64,000 nt of DNA from an uncultured Prevotellaceae bacterium (GTDB lineage Bacteria; Bacteroidota; Bacteroidia; Bacteroidales; Bacteroidaceae): assembly GCA_946402905.1 (NCBI GenBank), contig CAMIYC010000004.1:1-64000 (forward strand), read 5' to 3'. The notes below the pieces were generated by a model. That model worked only from the letters and a program-made list of their open reading frames with translations. It did not search any database and was not told the DNA's origin. The translations under genes were made by a program, and so were the position numbers. This document shows positions 56,184 through 64,000 of the stretch, in pieces. Position 1 is the first letter of the stretch. Every line of letters starts with the position of its first letter.

Positions 56184-57829
56184 GACATTTTTTCCCCATG
56201 CTCCTGCTGTGGCTGACGGCACTCATGCCGGCCACAGCCCGTTCTGTGTCTACTGGCCTCACCGTATCTCAAGCCGGCCAGTCGGCTACGGTCCCTGCTG
56301 CCGAAGTGAGAGACGTGATGCGGCGTGCCACGAAATACATGATGGACGTGGCATCCTACGACGGAGGGTTCGTATGGAACTACCTGCCCGACTACTCCCG
56401 GCAGTGGGGTGAACTGGAGGCAAGGCGCACCATGGTGTGGCTGCAGTCGCCCAGTACCCCCGATGTGGGCGAGGTGCTGCTCGACGCTTATCACGCCACC
56501 GGCGATGAATATTATTATGACTGTGCCTGCCGGGTGGCGCGCTGCATCGTCAAGGGCCAGTTGCCCTGCGGAGGCTGGAACTATATGTTTGACCTCCAGC
56601 CCGAAGACTCACTCAAGGCATGGTATGCCACGACAGGCCGCCAGGCATGGCGCCTGGAGGAATTCCAGCACTACTACGGTAACGCCACATTCGACGACGA
56701 GGCAACCAAACACTGCGCGGAGTTTCTGCTGCGCATCTACCTGGAGAAGAAAGACGAGGCCTTCGGCCGCCCCCTCCGCCAGGCCATCGGCTTCATGCTC
56801 GAAAGTCAGTATGCCAATGGAGGATGGCCACAGCGCTATCCGCTGATGTTTTCCCACCCCTTCAAGGGCAAGGCCGACTACACCTCATTTATCACCATCA
56901 ACGACGATGTCATGCCAGGCAACATCGACTTCCTGCTGCAATGCTACACCTCGCTCGGCATGGAGCATCTGCGCGAGCCTATCCTGCTCGCCATGCACCT
57001 GATGAGAGACCTGCAACAACCCAGGCCACTGGCCGGCTGGGCCGACCAATACACCCCCGACGACCTGCAGCCTGCACATGCCCGCTCGTATGAGCCACGC
57101 TCCGTCAATACGGGCACGACGGTATCGATGATCATGCGGATGATGGAGTTTTACAAACTCACCGGCGACAAGAGCTTCCTCAAAGGCATCCCGCAGGCCA
57201 TTGACTTCCTGGAGAGCAGGCGACTGCCTTCCAGCCTGGCCTCCACGGTGAGACGCACACCCCTGCAAGACGACGAGATTATCATGCCTCGATTTATCAA
57301 TCCCGACGACGGTCGCCCGATGTATGTACACCGCAAGGGCTCCAACGTAGTCAACGGCGATTATTACACCGACGAGATCACAGGCGGCACCATCGCTCAC
57401 TACAGCTCATTCATGACCATCAGTCCCGGCAGGCTGCGCCAAGCCCTCAAAGAAGTGAAGGCGCTGTCACGGAAAGAGCTATGCCGGCAGTCGCCTCTCA
57501 ACGCAAGCAGCGTGAGCAGACCGAAAGACTATTACTACGCCCCTGAAAGGCTGTCACGACGTGGTGAGGAGCTTCCCACGGCCGGGTCGGTGGTCTCAGC
57601 ACTCAACACAACCGGCTACTGGCCTTCGGTGCTCCGACAGGTGAGCCACCCCTACCGCCCCATCCCCTATGACATGGCCACCAGCAGCGAAGACCGCACC
57701 TACGCCCAGACCATGGTGGGCGACGAATACGACACCTCGCCCTACAGCAACGAGACCATAGTGGGCATCTCGACTCTCACTTACATACAAAATATGGCCA
57801 TTCTCATCCATCACCTGCGCAGTCAATAA
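56180..57829 (+). CDS. Pectate lyase, PL10 (PelA) type
   Basis: 549 residues from the ATG at 56180, which overlaps the cupin stop as ATGA. The signal peptide is MRHFFPMLLLWLTALMPATA. Family motifs include YDGGFVWNYLPDYSRQWGE, QYANGGWPQRYPL and FITINDDVMPGNIDFL, matching the PelA/PL10 alpha-toroid lyases that cut polygalacturonate by beta-elimination. Secretion to the periplasm or beyond is inferred from the signal peptide. No SusCD pair adjoins. Confidence 0.85.
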   Translation: MRHFFPMLLLWLTALMPATARSVSTGLTVSQAGQSATVPAAEVRDVMRRATKYMMDVASYDGGFVWNYLPDYSRQWGELEARRTMVWLQSPSTPDVGEVLLDAYHATGDEYYYDCACRVARCIVKGQLPCGGWNYMFDLQPEDSLKAWYATTGRQAWRLEEFQHYYGNATFDDEATKHCAEFLLRIYLEKKDEAFGRPLRQAIGFMLESQYANGGWPQRYPLMFSHPFKGKADYTSFITINDDVMPGNIDFLLQCYTSLGMEHLREPILLAMHLMRDLQQPRPLAGWADQYTPDDLQPAHARSYEPRSVNTGTTVSMIMRMMEFYKLTGDKSFLKGIPQAIDFLESRRLPSSLASTVRRTPLQDDEIIMPRFINPDDGRPMYVHRKGSNVVNGDYYTDEITGGTIAHYSSFMTISPGRLRQALKEVKALSRKELCRQSPLNASSVSRPKDYYYAPERLSRRGEELPTAGSVVSALNTTGYWPSVLRQVSHPYRPIPYDMATSSEDRTYAQTMVGDEYDTSPYSNETIVGISTLTYIQNMAILIHHLRSQ

Positions 57830-57892
57830 CTGGGTTTGCACATGATTCATGAGCTTCTTATCATATGGTTTGTCAAGAGATTTGTAGAAAAT

Positions 57893-57910
57893 GCGGGCGA
57901 GGACGCCCGC
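57893..57910. repeat. GC-rich hairpin GCGGGCG-agga-CGCCCGC
   Basis: A perfect 7-bp palindrome followed by gctcccc, 64 bp after the pectate lyase stop. It may serve as a terminator or be a second type of dispersed palindromic repeat. Confidence 0.5.
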
Positions 57911-58006
57911 GCTCCCCAATTGTAGCAAGTGGTATTTTAATCAATACATCAATCTATAATTCTTGATGAAAAAAATACGTCGCAACTGATTTTACCATTT
58001 ATATAT

Positions 58007-59425
58007 ATGTTAGCATTTGTCCCTTTCATCGTCCTAATCGTCCTCTTGGTGTGCTGCATATCCGTATTCGGCAACGCCACGCTCGACGGTGCCAGCCAAG
58101 TGTCGCTGATCATTGCCTCCGGAGTATGTGTGCTCATCGGATGGAGCACCCGCCGGCTCGACTGGGCCAACCTGGAAAAAGAGATGACCTCCAAGGTGGC
58201 CAGCTGCACCCCCTCGATCATCATCCTGCTTCTCATAGGCGCCATCGGGGGCACATGGATGGTATCAGGCATCGTGCCCACGATGATCTACTACGGGCTG
58301 CAAGTCCTCTCGCCAGATTGGTTCCTGGTCAGCTCATGCTTCATCTGCGCCCTTATCAGCCTGCTCATCGGCTCCTCCTGGACCACGATAGCCACCGTAG
58401 GAGTAGCCCTGCTGGGCATCGGCAAAGCCATGGGGTTTTCCGACGGATGGACCGCCGGTGCCATCATCAGCGGTGCCTATTTCGGCGACAAGCTCTCGCC
58501 GCTCTCCGACACCACAGTGTTGGCCAGCAGTGTGGTGGGCACGCCCCTCTTCACCCACATCAAATATATGACGCAGACCACAGTGCCCACCTTTCTCATC
58601 GCCCTGGCCATCTTTTTGGTCTCAGGACTCCTGATGGACGTGGACGGCACCGGAGACGTGAGACTGTTCATGGAGGGACTGTCAGACACCTTCGTGATAT
58701 CTCCCTGGCTGCTGCTCGTGCCCGTGGTGATGGGCTGTATGATTGCCAGACGGTGGCCATCGCTGGTGGTGCTTTTCCTGGCTACGCTTATCGCCGGTGT
58801 CGTGGCCGTGGCCGTACAGCCTGACCGGCTCAGGGAAATAGCCACCGGCAGCCAACCAGGATTTCTCGGGCTCTATGAGGGTGTGATGCGCTCCTGTTAC
58901 GCCTCCACCTCTATATCCACCGGCATCGACTCACTCGATCAATTGGTCTCGACACGCGGCATGAGCGGTATGATGCCCACCATCTGGCTCATCATCAGCG
59001 CACAAGTGTTTGCCGGTGCCCTGACGGCCACCGGACAACTGCAAGACATCATGCATTGCTTCCAGCGCTTCGTCAAAGGCACCACCTCACTGGTCGCATC
59101 CACTGTAGGCAGCGCCATCTTCCTCAACGTGACCACAGCCGACCAGTTCCTGTCCATCATCCTCACCAGTTCGATGTTCAAAGACTTGTATGCACGCTCT
59201 GGCCACGAGCCCAGGTTGCTGAGCCGGTCGTGCGAAGACGGCGGCACGGTGACATCGGTACTCGTGCCATGGAACACCTGCGGACTGACGCAGAGCACCG
59301 TGCTGGGCGTAGCCACGCTCACCTATCTGCCCTATTGCTTCTTCAACTTGCTCTCACCACTCGTCAGCATCACCGTAGCAGCTGTAGGATGGAGAATCAA
59401 GGTAGTGAAGAAAACCGATAGTTGA
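58007..59425 (+). CDS. nhaC: Na+/H+ antiporter NhaC family
   Basis: 472-residue integral membrane protein with about 11-12 hydrophobic helices. The NhaC-type segments LLLIGAIGGTWMVSGIVPTMIYYG, GSSWTTIATVGVALLGIG and GAIISGAYFGDKLSPLSDTTVLASS are clear. It exchanges Na+ for H+ across the inner membrane. No partner genes adjoin; the upstream 177 bp hold only a palindromic repeat. Confidence 0.93.
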   Translation: MLAFVPFIVLIVLLVCCISVFGNATLDGASQVSLIIASGVCVLIGWSTRRLDWANLEKEMTSKVASCTPSIIILLLIGAIGGTWMVSGIVPTMIYYGLQVLSPDWFLVSSCFICALISLLIGSSWTTIATVGVALLGIGKAMGFSDGWTAGAIISGAYFGDKLSPLSDTTVLASSVVGTPLFTHIKYMTQTTVPTFLIALAIFLVSGLLMDVDGTGDVRLFMEGLSDTFVISPWLLLVPVVMGCMIARRWPSLVVLFLATLIAGVVAVAVQPDRLREIATGSQPGFLGLYEGVMRSCYASTSISTGIDSLDQLVSTRGMSGMMPTIWLIISAQVFAGALTATGQLQDIMHCFQRFVKGTTSLVASTVGSAIFLNVTTADQFLSIILTSSMFKDLYARSGHEPRLLSRSCEDGGTVTSVLVPWNTCGLTQSTVLGVATLTYLPYCFFNLLSPLVSITVAAVGWRIKVVKKTDS

Positions 59426-59489
59426 GATAAGGACATAATGACTGGGTAAATTCATCGCTTTTGTAAAAACAAGATGAATATGAATACAT

Positions 59490-59586
59490 AGCATCCATTT
59501 TTTCGTAATGCTTTCGTATTTTCGTATTTTTTCGTAAAGCAGATCATTCCAACGCGGCACGCCGCGTCCCTACACTTTTGGTTGAG
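59490..59586 (+). repeat. Dispersed repeat containing palindrome copy 4
   Basis: Homologous to 35724-35833: agcatccatt, cgtaatgctttcgtattttc, then the 22-bp palindrome at 59552-59573 and acttttggttgag. The spacer between the two blocks is 8-9 bp shorter here. Confidence 0.8.
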
Positions 59587-59621
59587 ACACACACATCCAC
59601 ATTTGGGAATCACTACAAAAA

Positions 59622-59669
59622 AATAATAGGGAAATGAAGAACTCTGAATCTTCTTTCCCTATTGTTTTT
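59622..59669 (-). terminator. ssrA terminator
   Basis: On the minus strand an imperfect stem (aacaatagggaaagaaga / tcttcatttccctattatt) is followed by a T-rich run, 74 bp after the tmRNA 3' end. Confidence 0.7.
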
Positions 59670-59742
59670 GTTTCTTCGAAATACTGATTTTCGGATGTGA
59701 ATTCGGGTGTAAACCTTTCAAATCGCTGCAAATCAGCATAAG

Positions 59743-60141
59743 TGGTGGAGCTGGCGGGAATCGAACCCGCGTCCAAACAAGGAAACCATACGCTTTCTAC
59801 ATGCTTATTCCAGACTCTGTTTTCGTGATGCAGCAAGACCTGGACCACCAACTGCACCCTTATCCCCTAAGATTTCATCAGACTGCCGGGGCCCAGCCTG
59901 ACTATTTCCGATTTACCTGCACCGCTTGACCCTTGGATTCGGAACCACATCCTTGGAGCGATGTCTCGTTCCATCACCTGGTGACAGAATAAAGCCAGTA
60001 ATCTACTGTACTTCGATTAGGCAGCGAGAGCATACTTGTTGTTGCCAATTAATTTTCTGACCGAATGGATTATGGAGTATACAGCCGTCACTCCGCATGC
60101 TTACGTACCATCTCAGCTTGCTGTCAAATCCAGTCAACCCC
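59743..60141 (-). ncRNA. ssrA: Transfer-messenger RNA
   Basis: About 399 nt. The 5' end GGGGTTG (60141 downward) pairs with CAGCTCC at the 3' end, which is followed by an encoded ACCA (59743). The T arm GGTTCGATTCCCGCC is present. The internal tag frame at 60017-60046 reads GNNKYALAA and stop, the expected ALAA-type degradation signal. tmRNA rescues stalled ribosomes with SmpB. Its promoter lies directly upstream. Confidence 0.95.
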
Positions 60142-60156
60142 AAAAGATACGGACTG

Positions 60157-60187
60157 CAAAAATACTTGATTTTTATGACATCACAAA
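60157..60187 (-). promoter_or_regulatory. ssrA promoter
   Basis: On the minus strand TTTG (60184-60187), a 19-bp spacer and TATTTTTG (60157-60164), about 15 bp before the mature tmRNA 5' end. Confidence 0.8.
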
Positions 60188-60320
60188 TTTTTTAACATTA
60201 TTTTATACGTATAACCCCAAAAAGGCGACACTTAATCTTTTTAAATTACATTTATTTTGTTATTTTTGCATTCTATAATACTCCGCATTGTATGTCAAAG
60301 CGGCTTCACAACGAATCATC

Positions 60321-62624
60321 ATGAGAAGAGAACGATACGACCACGTCCTATTGGCGATGCTGTCTTGCCTGTTGGCAATGCTGCTGATGGCTGCAAATCC
60401 CATAGAAACGAAGGCACAACAGACTTTCACCCAAAGGCTGACCACCCTTGGTTTCAAGAAAGACGAGTGCACCGACTGGAGCGACAGCACAGAAATCGTC
60501 GTCCCCATGCCCACATGCGCCTATGCCAATGTGACAGGCATCACCTCCTTCCCAGTCAAATTCAACAAACAAAGCAAGGCATGGATTGAGTTTTACGACG
60601 GCAACGGCAACTACTTCAAGAAGCGCGCCGGCATCTACCTGCAAGGCAACAACTCCGTCAAATGGCCCAAGAGACATTTCAAGGCCGCCTTCTGCGAAAA
60701 CGACTGGACTGAGGGAACCACCCCGGACATACAATTCGGCAACTGGGTGGCACAAGACGAGTTTCACTTTAAGGCGTTCTATCAGGACTTCTTCAGGGGC
60801 ATCGGCATCATCGGCTATAAGATCTACGACCAGCTGACCATCGGGCGCGGTGAGCTCGGCCGCATCTGGGAAAGGGCCGACAACCTCAAAAAACCCGACC
60901 CCAACGCCCTCTGCCATCCTGACGCCTTCCCCTGTATCATCTATCTGAACAACAAATTCTACGGCATCTACTGCCTGCAGCTGAAGAAGCACCGCAAGAA
61001 CATGAACCAGAAGAAGCACACCGCCGAGCACATACATATTGACGGGGAGACGATAGACAACACCTCCATCTTCGGCGGCAAAGTAGACTGGACCCAAATA
61101 GAGGTGAGAAACCCCAAAGACCTCTACACCATGAATGGAAAAGTTTATTCGGATGAGACCCCGGAAGAGCTGATGGATGAGACATCAGCCTATTACGACT
61201 TGTCTACCGACGATGCCAAGACGAAAGAATACAAGCAGATGACAGCCCAGACCAAGAAGTATATTCAGAAACTGAGCAAATACCAAAAAGAGATACAGAC
61301 ACTGATCAACAAGAAAGAGAGCACAGAGACCATCCGTGCCGCCATAGAGGAGCGCTACGACATAGCCAGCATGATCGACTACGTGATTCACAACATGCTG
61401 ACCAACAACACCGACGGCAACGCCAAAAACTTCCAGTGGTTCACCTACGACGGTGCGAAATGGTTTGTGGCTCCCTACGACCTGGACATCACCTTCGGCC
61501 ATTTCTGGGACTACCACATCATCTTCGCCCCTCAATACTACTACTTCTACCCCATGAGTTCGTGGAATTTCAACAACAGCGGGCCACTGCGATGGGTGCA
61601 GAAGTATTTCTCTGCCGAACTCAACAGCCGTTACGCCTATCTGCGTGACAATGGCCTGCTGAATGCCGAAACCATCGCCTCGATGTTTGACACCTGGTAC
61701 TATGCCATCGGGGAAGCCAACTATCAGGACGAATGGAAGAGATGGCCCAATTGTCCGGTACTCAAAGAGACGCTGCCCAATCCGCAATGGGAGATTGTGC
61801 CCTATACTTATACCAAATACGTCAACACTCCTGACTACCAGGACACCGTGACCTACACGGCCGGCAAGACATGCCGCATCGAGGCGCGGATATGGAAAGC
61901 CCTGAGCACGGTGAAGGGGGTGAAGCCCTACAAGCAGGTGGGCTACAAAGACAGCCTGCAGAGAATCTATCCCTGGATGAAAGACCGTTTTGTGTCGCTC
62001 GACAAATGGATGAAATACACCTTCACGTCCATCCCCATATCCTATACACTCACCATCACCTCCGTGGGATGGTCGACGCTCTGTCTGCCCTTCAGATTTG
62101 ACATCCCCGACGGCATAGAGCTATACACCGTGAAAGGTAAGAACAGCCAGGGGCAGCTCATCAAGGAGCGTGTGAGTGACGTGGAAGCCTACAAGCCCTA
62201 CCTGGTGAAAGGCGCACCCGGCGACTATGTGCTCATAGGGGAGTCTGAACAGCCCGACGAGGCTTCCGCCGGCTATCTGGTAAACTATAGCCTGACCGGA
62301 TGCCTGGCAGACAAATACGTGCCCAAAGGCTGCTATGTGCTGCAAAACCACAATGGCAAGACTGCTTTCTATCCAGTGGAAAACGACGGCAAAGTGAAGA
62401 TAGGCCCCCATCGGGCTTATCTATGCCTGGAGGATGACAGCCAGCCCGGCAACATGATCGGATTTGACGACGAGGAGACCCATATCAATATCGCCATGAG
62501 CGAGGGTCGTACAGAAGTGGTGGCAATCTACAATGCCAGGGGCATGCGTATCGAAAAGCCTGAGAAAGGAGTCAATATTGTGAAATACGCCAACGGGCGC
62601 ACGGTGAAGGTGATTGTCAATTAG
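60321..62624 (+). CDS. CotH kinase-family surface protein with type IX-like C-terminal tail
   Basis: 767 residues from the ATG at 60321; a hydrophobic signal segment ends near AKAQQ. Residues about 60-500 match the CotH protein-kinase-like fold, with TDGNAKNFQWF (catalytic-loop-like) and YDLDITFG (metal-binding DLD). A beta-rich region (about 570-720, TITSVGWSTLCLPF...) typical of Prevotella surface proteins follows. The last 33 residues (VVAIYNARGMRI...GVNIVKYANGRTVKVIVN) resemble a short type IX sorting domain, consistent with porW/porX in the window. The substrate is unknown. A -7-like TATTTTTG is at 60261-60268. Confidence 0.8.
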   Translation: MRRERYDHVLLAMLSCLLAMLLMAANPIETKAQQTFTQRLTTLGFKKDECTDWSDSTEIVVPMPTCAYANVTGITSFPVKFNKQSKAWIEFYDGNGNYFKKRAGIYLQGNNSVKWPKRHFKAAFCENDWTEGTTPDIQFGNWVAQDEFHFKAFYQDFFRGIGIIGYKIYDQLTIGRGELGRIWERADNLKKPDPNALCHPDAFPCIIYLNNKFYGIYCLQLKKHRKNMNQKKHTAEHIHIDGETIDNTSIFGGKVDWTQIEVRNPKDLYTMNGKVYSDETPEELMDETSAYYDLSTDDAKTKEYKQMTAQTKKYIQKLSKYQKEIQTLINKKESTETIRAAIEERYDIASMIDYVIHNMLTNNTDGNAKNFQWFTYDGAKWFVAPYDLDITFGHFWDYHIIFAPQYYYFYPMSSWNFNNSGPLRWVQKYFSAELNSRYAYLRDNGLLNAETIASMFDTWYYAIGEANYQDEWKRWPNCPVLKETLPNPQWEIVPYTYTKYVNTPDYQDTVTYTAGKTCRIEARIWKALSTVKGVKPYKQVGYKDSLQRIYPWMKDRFVSLDKWMKYTFTSIPISYTLTITSVGWSTLCLPFRFDIPDGIELYTVKGKNSQGQLIKERVSDVEAYKPYLVKGAPGDYVLIGESEQPDEASAGYLVNYSLTGCLADKYVPKGCYVLQNHNGKTAFYPVENDGKVKIGPHRAYLCLEDDSQPGNMIGFDDEETHINIAMSEGRTEVVAIYNARGMRIEKPEKGVNIVKYANGRTVKVIVN

Positions 62625-63135
62625 CGTCGTGCTTCTTGAGTATCACATTGATGGCATACATCAGTTCGGCATACTGCTTCATGATACTGTCTATCCGTTC
62701 ATCGGCATCGAGAGAGCAATACTCGATGGTCTCCAACTGCCGGTCTTTATAGAACACGATATAGCGCTCGTTGCCCTCGCTCTCACATCTCACGGTGTAT
62801 GACACGCAGTTGTTGCTGCCTTTGGGATAGGTGAGATTGCCCAGGGCGTCTTTTCCGCCATATTGCTCATGCACTTTCCGGGCCAGTCCGTAGGCAGAGT
62901 CGGGTTTCTCGGCATAAAGTCTGAAGACCTGGGCTTTGAGCCCCATCAGCTCTATAGAGTTGCTCTCCAGCTTGCTGATAGGACAAAATGCCGAGTCGAC
63001 GGTCACCTTCTCCCCCTGCTGTATCTCATATTCCGGGAAATAATTGCTGAGGTAGGTTTCAAGCTCTTTCTTGTCGGAGCCGCATGAGCAGAATGAAGCC
63101 ACGGCGAGCAATACGATGAGGAATTTCTTGCACAT
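62617..63135 (-). CDS. Small lipoprotein of unknown function
   Basis: 172 residues from the ATG at 63133-63135 (MCKKFLIVLLAVASFCSCGSDKK, a lipoprotein signal). No family is recognised; the mature part is mixed alpha/beta and ends in a KKHDAN tail. Its last 8 bp overlap the end of the convergent CotH-type gene, so no terminator can sit between them. Confidence 0.75.
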   Translation of the reverse strand: MCKKFLIVLLAVASFCSCGSDKKELETYLSNYFPEYEIQQGEKVTVDSAFCPISKLESNSIELMGLKAQVFRLYAEKPDSAYGLARKVHEQYGGKDALGNLTYPKGSNNCVSYTVRCESEGNERYIVFYKDRQLETIEYCSLDADERIDSIMKQYAELMYAINVILKKHDAN

Positions 63136-63224
63136 GAATGAATCTGATTTTCGTTTCACGCTGCGAAATTACGACTTTTTTTTGAAATAGCACAACATCC
63201 GCGGCAATAATCTGACATTGGCTT

Positions 63225-64000
63225 CTAAAAGGTGCATCCCACTGCGAGGTTCAGGCTCAGGCGGTCGCGTCCTGCACAATAAGCGCAACTCTCATTGGCC
63301 TTGCGGTGGCTGAATCCTGCCCTGACATACGTGGCTGTCCGCGCCGACGGTATCACAAACGTGTATTTCACGCTGCCCCCCACTGTATATTGTGCCGCCG
63401 TAAGCCATCGGTACTCCCTGTAGAGCCATGCCTCCATCGAGGCCGGGAGTATCTGTTTATCAGATGGCGGCACGAATGTAAGATCCTCATAAGGCTGGCC
63501 TCTTCCTTTCAGGAAGGAGCCACGGGCTGTCAGAGACAAGATGCCTCGGCGCAGGAGAAAATTTTTTGTCAGTCCTAATGTGCACTCACGGTTGTCCAGT
63601 TTCTGTCTGCGATAGTAGGGATAGACATAACCCGTCTGCTTACGGTGCATCCAGTCGAAGTCGACCGTTACCGTCCATACGGGCATGTCGCCGATCACGC
63701 GCCAATAGACCACATACCCCACATGGCCATTCACCCACAACTTATTGGCGGCCTTGACATCATCATAATACTCGTAGTAATTGGCTCCAGAGTCGTTGGT
63801 TTTCTCCCTGTATGTGGACAAGTCGTTGGCAAGGTTCTCTGCTTGGATGCCGATATGGAGATGATGTGTCATCCCCCGCCCGCTGTAGAAAGCTCGCAAC
63901 TGACCACCGAAGACATCCGACCTGTGATGGGAGAAAGTGATGGTATAGGGCGACTTCCTGCCGTAATATCCTTTGCGGTGAGCGTATGTCAATTCACTGG
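63225..64000 (-). CDS. Outer-membrane beta-barrel protein, C-terminal part (5' end outside window)
   Basis: The frame is open to base 64000, so the start is missing; at least 258 residues are visible. They show alternating aromatic beta strands (TYAHRKGYYGRKSPYTITFSHHRSDVFGG..., WTVTVDFDWMHRKQTGYVYPYYR) and end in a strand closing with Phe (LSLNLAVGCTF), typical of outer-membrane barrels. It resembles the DUF6850 barrel family of Bacteroidota, but that is tentative. It lies 89 bp upstream of the small lipoprotein gene on the same strand. Confidence 0.7.
   Translation of the reverse strand, partial: SELTYAHRKGYYGRKSPYTITFSHHRSDVFGGQLRAFYSGRGMTHHLHIGIQAENLANDLSTYREKTNDSGANYYEYYDDVKAANKLWVNGHVGYVVYWRVIGDMPVWTVTVDFDWMHRKQTGYVYPYYRRQKLDNRECTLGLTKNFLLRRGILSLTARGSFLKGRGQPYEDLTFVPPSDKQILPASMEAWLYREYRWLTAAQYTVGGSVKYTFVIPSARTATYVRAGFSHRKANESCAYCAGRDRLSLNLAVGCTF

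Noticed and set aside
59743..59775. tRNA-like 3' end suggesting a tRNA gene
   Set aside because: The T arm and CCA belong to tmRNA: the matching 5' half lies about 370 nt away and a tag frame is present.
60036..60278. Frame of 80 codons overlapping the ssrA region on the plus strand
   Set aside because: Complement of tmRNA and its promoter; no homology or ribosome site.

Overview
The window looks like the chromosome of a Bacteroidota member close to Prevotella/Segatella. The evidence is a SusC/SusD pair, a hybrid two-component regulator, PorW and PorX of the type IX secretion system, a type III glutamine synthetase, LL-diaminopimelate aminotransferase, and repeated promoters of the Bacteroidota type (TTTG, 19-20 bp, TAnnTTTG). 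Most genes are housekeeping; the accessory material is the outer-membrane nutrient locus, several dispersed repeats and a MITE-like element present twice.

Layout. 1-1021 is the 5' part of a secreted protein built from 126-residue repeats, divergent from a 7-TM AraC regulator (1227-2423). After a repeat-rich gap comes a plus-strand operon aroA - small membrane protein - porW - porX - tsaE (2951-10353), ending at a strong hairpin and a 9-bp tandem array. trxA and dnaE lie on the minus strand, and psd - pssA - DUF4834 run divergently from dnaE. pyrH - birA - yraN (minus) and tadA (plus) flank MITE copy 1. A minus-strand susC - susD - lipoprotein operon spans 19280-26062, followed by MITE copy 2, a carboxypeptidase-regulatory-domain protein, a DUF3298-like lipoprotein and a 1337-residue hybrid two-component regulator. 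An S9 peptidase, a truncated DUF2442-like gene and an SDR follow.

From 37 to 55.5 kb lies a nitrogen island. A minus operon pyrG - purF - carA - half-length carB - asnB, almost all glutamine amidotransferases, diverges from gltB - gltD - dapF - dapL - glnN (type III GS). Ammonia assimilation into glutamine and glutamate thus sits beside the enzymes that spend the glutamine amide group. The CarB is cut exactly at the boundary of its internal duplication, and asnB starts 14 bp later.

The right end has a KdgF-like cupin translationally coupled to a PL10-type pectate lyase, an NhaC antiporter, the tmRNA gene ssrA (minus), a CotH-kinase-family surface protein with a type-IX-like C-terminal tail, a small lipoprotein, and the 3' part of an outer-membrane beta-barrel protein running off the window.

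The best candidates for something undescribed are the single-module CarB in the amidotransferase operon, the MITE pair, the in-frame palindromic insertion in purF, a promoter-to-terminator small-RNA candidate at 33.1-33.3 kb, and the 378-bp tandem repeats at the left edge. No CRISPR array, phage or complete insertion sequence was seen.
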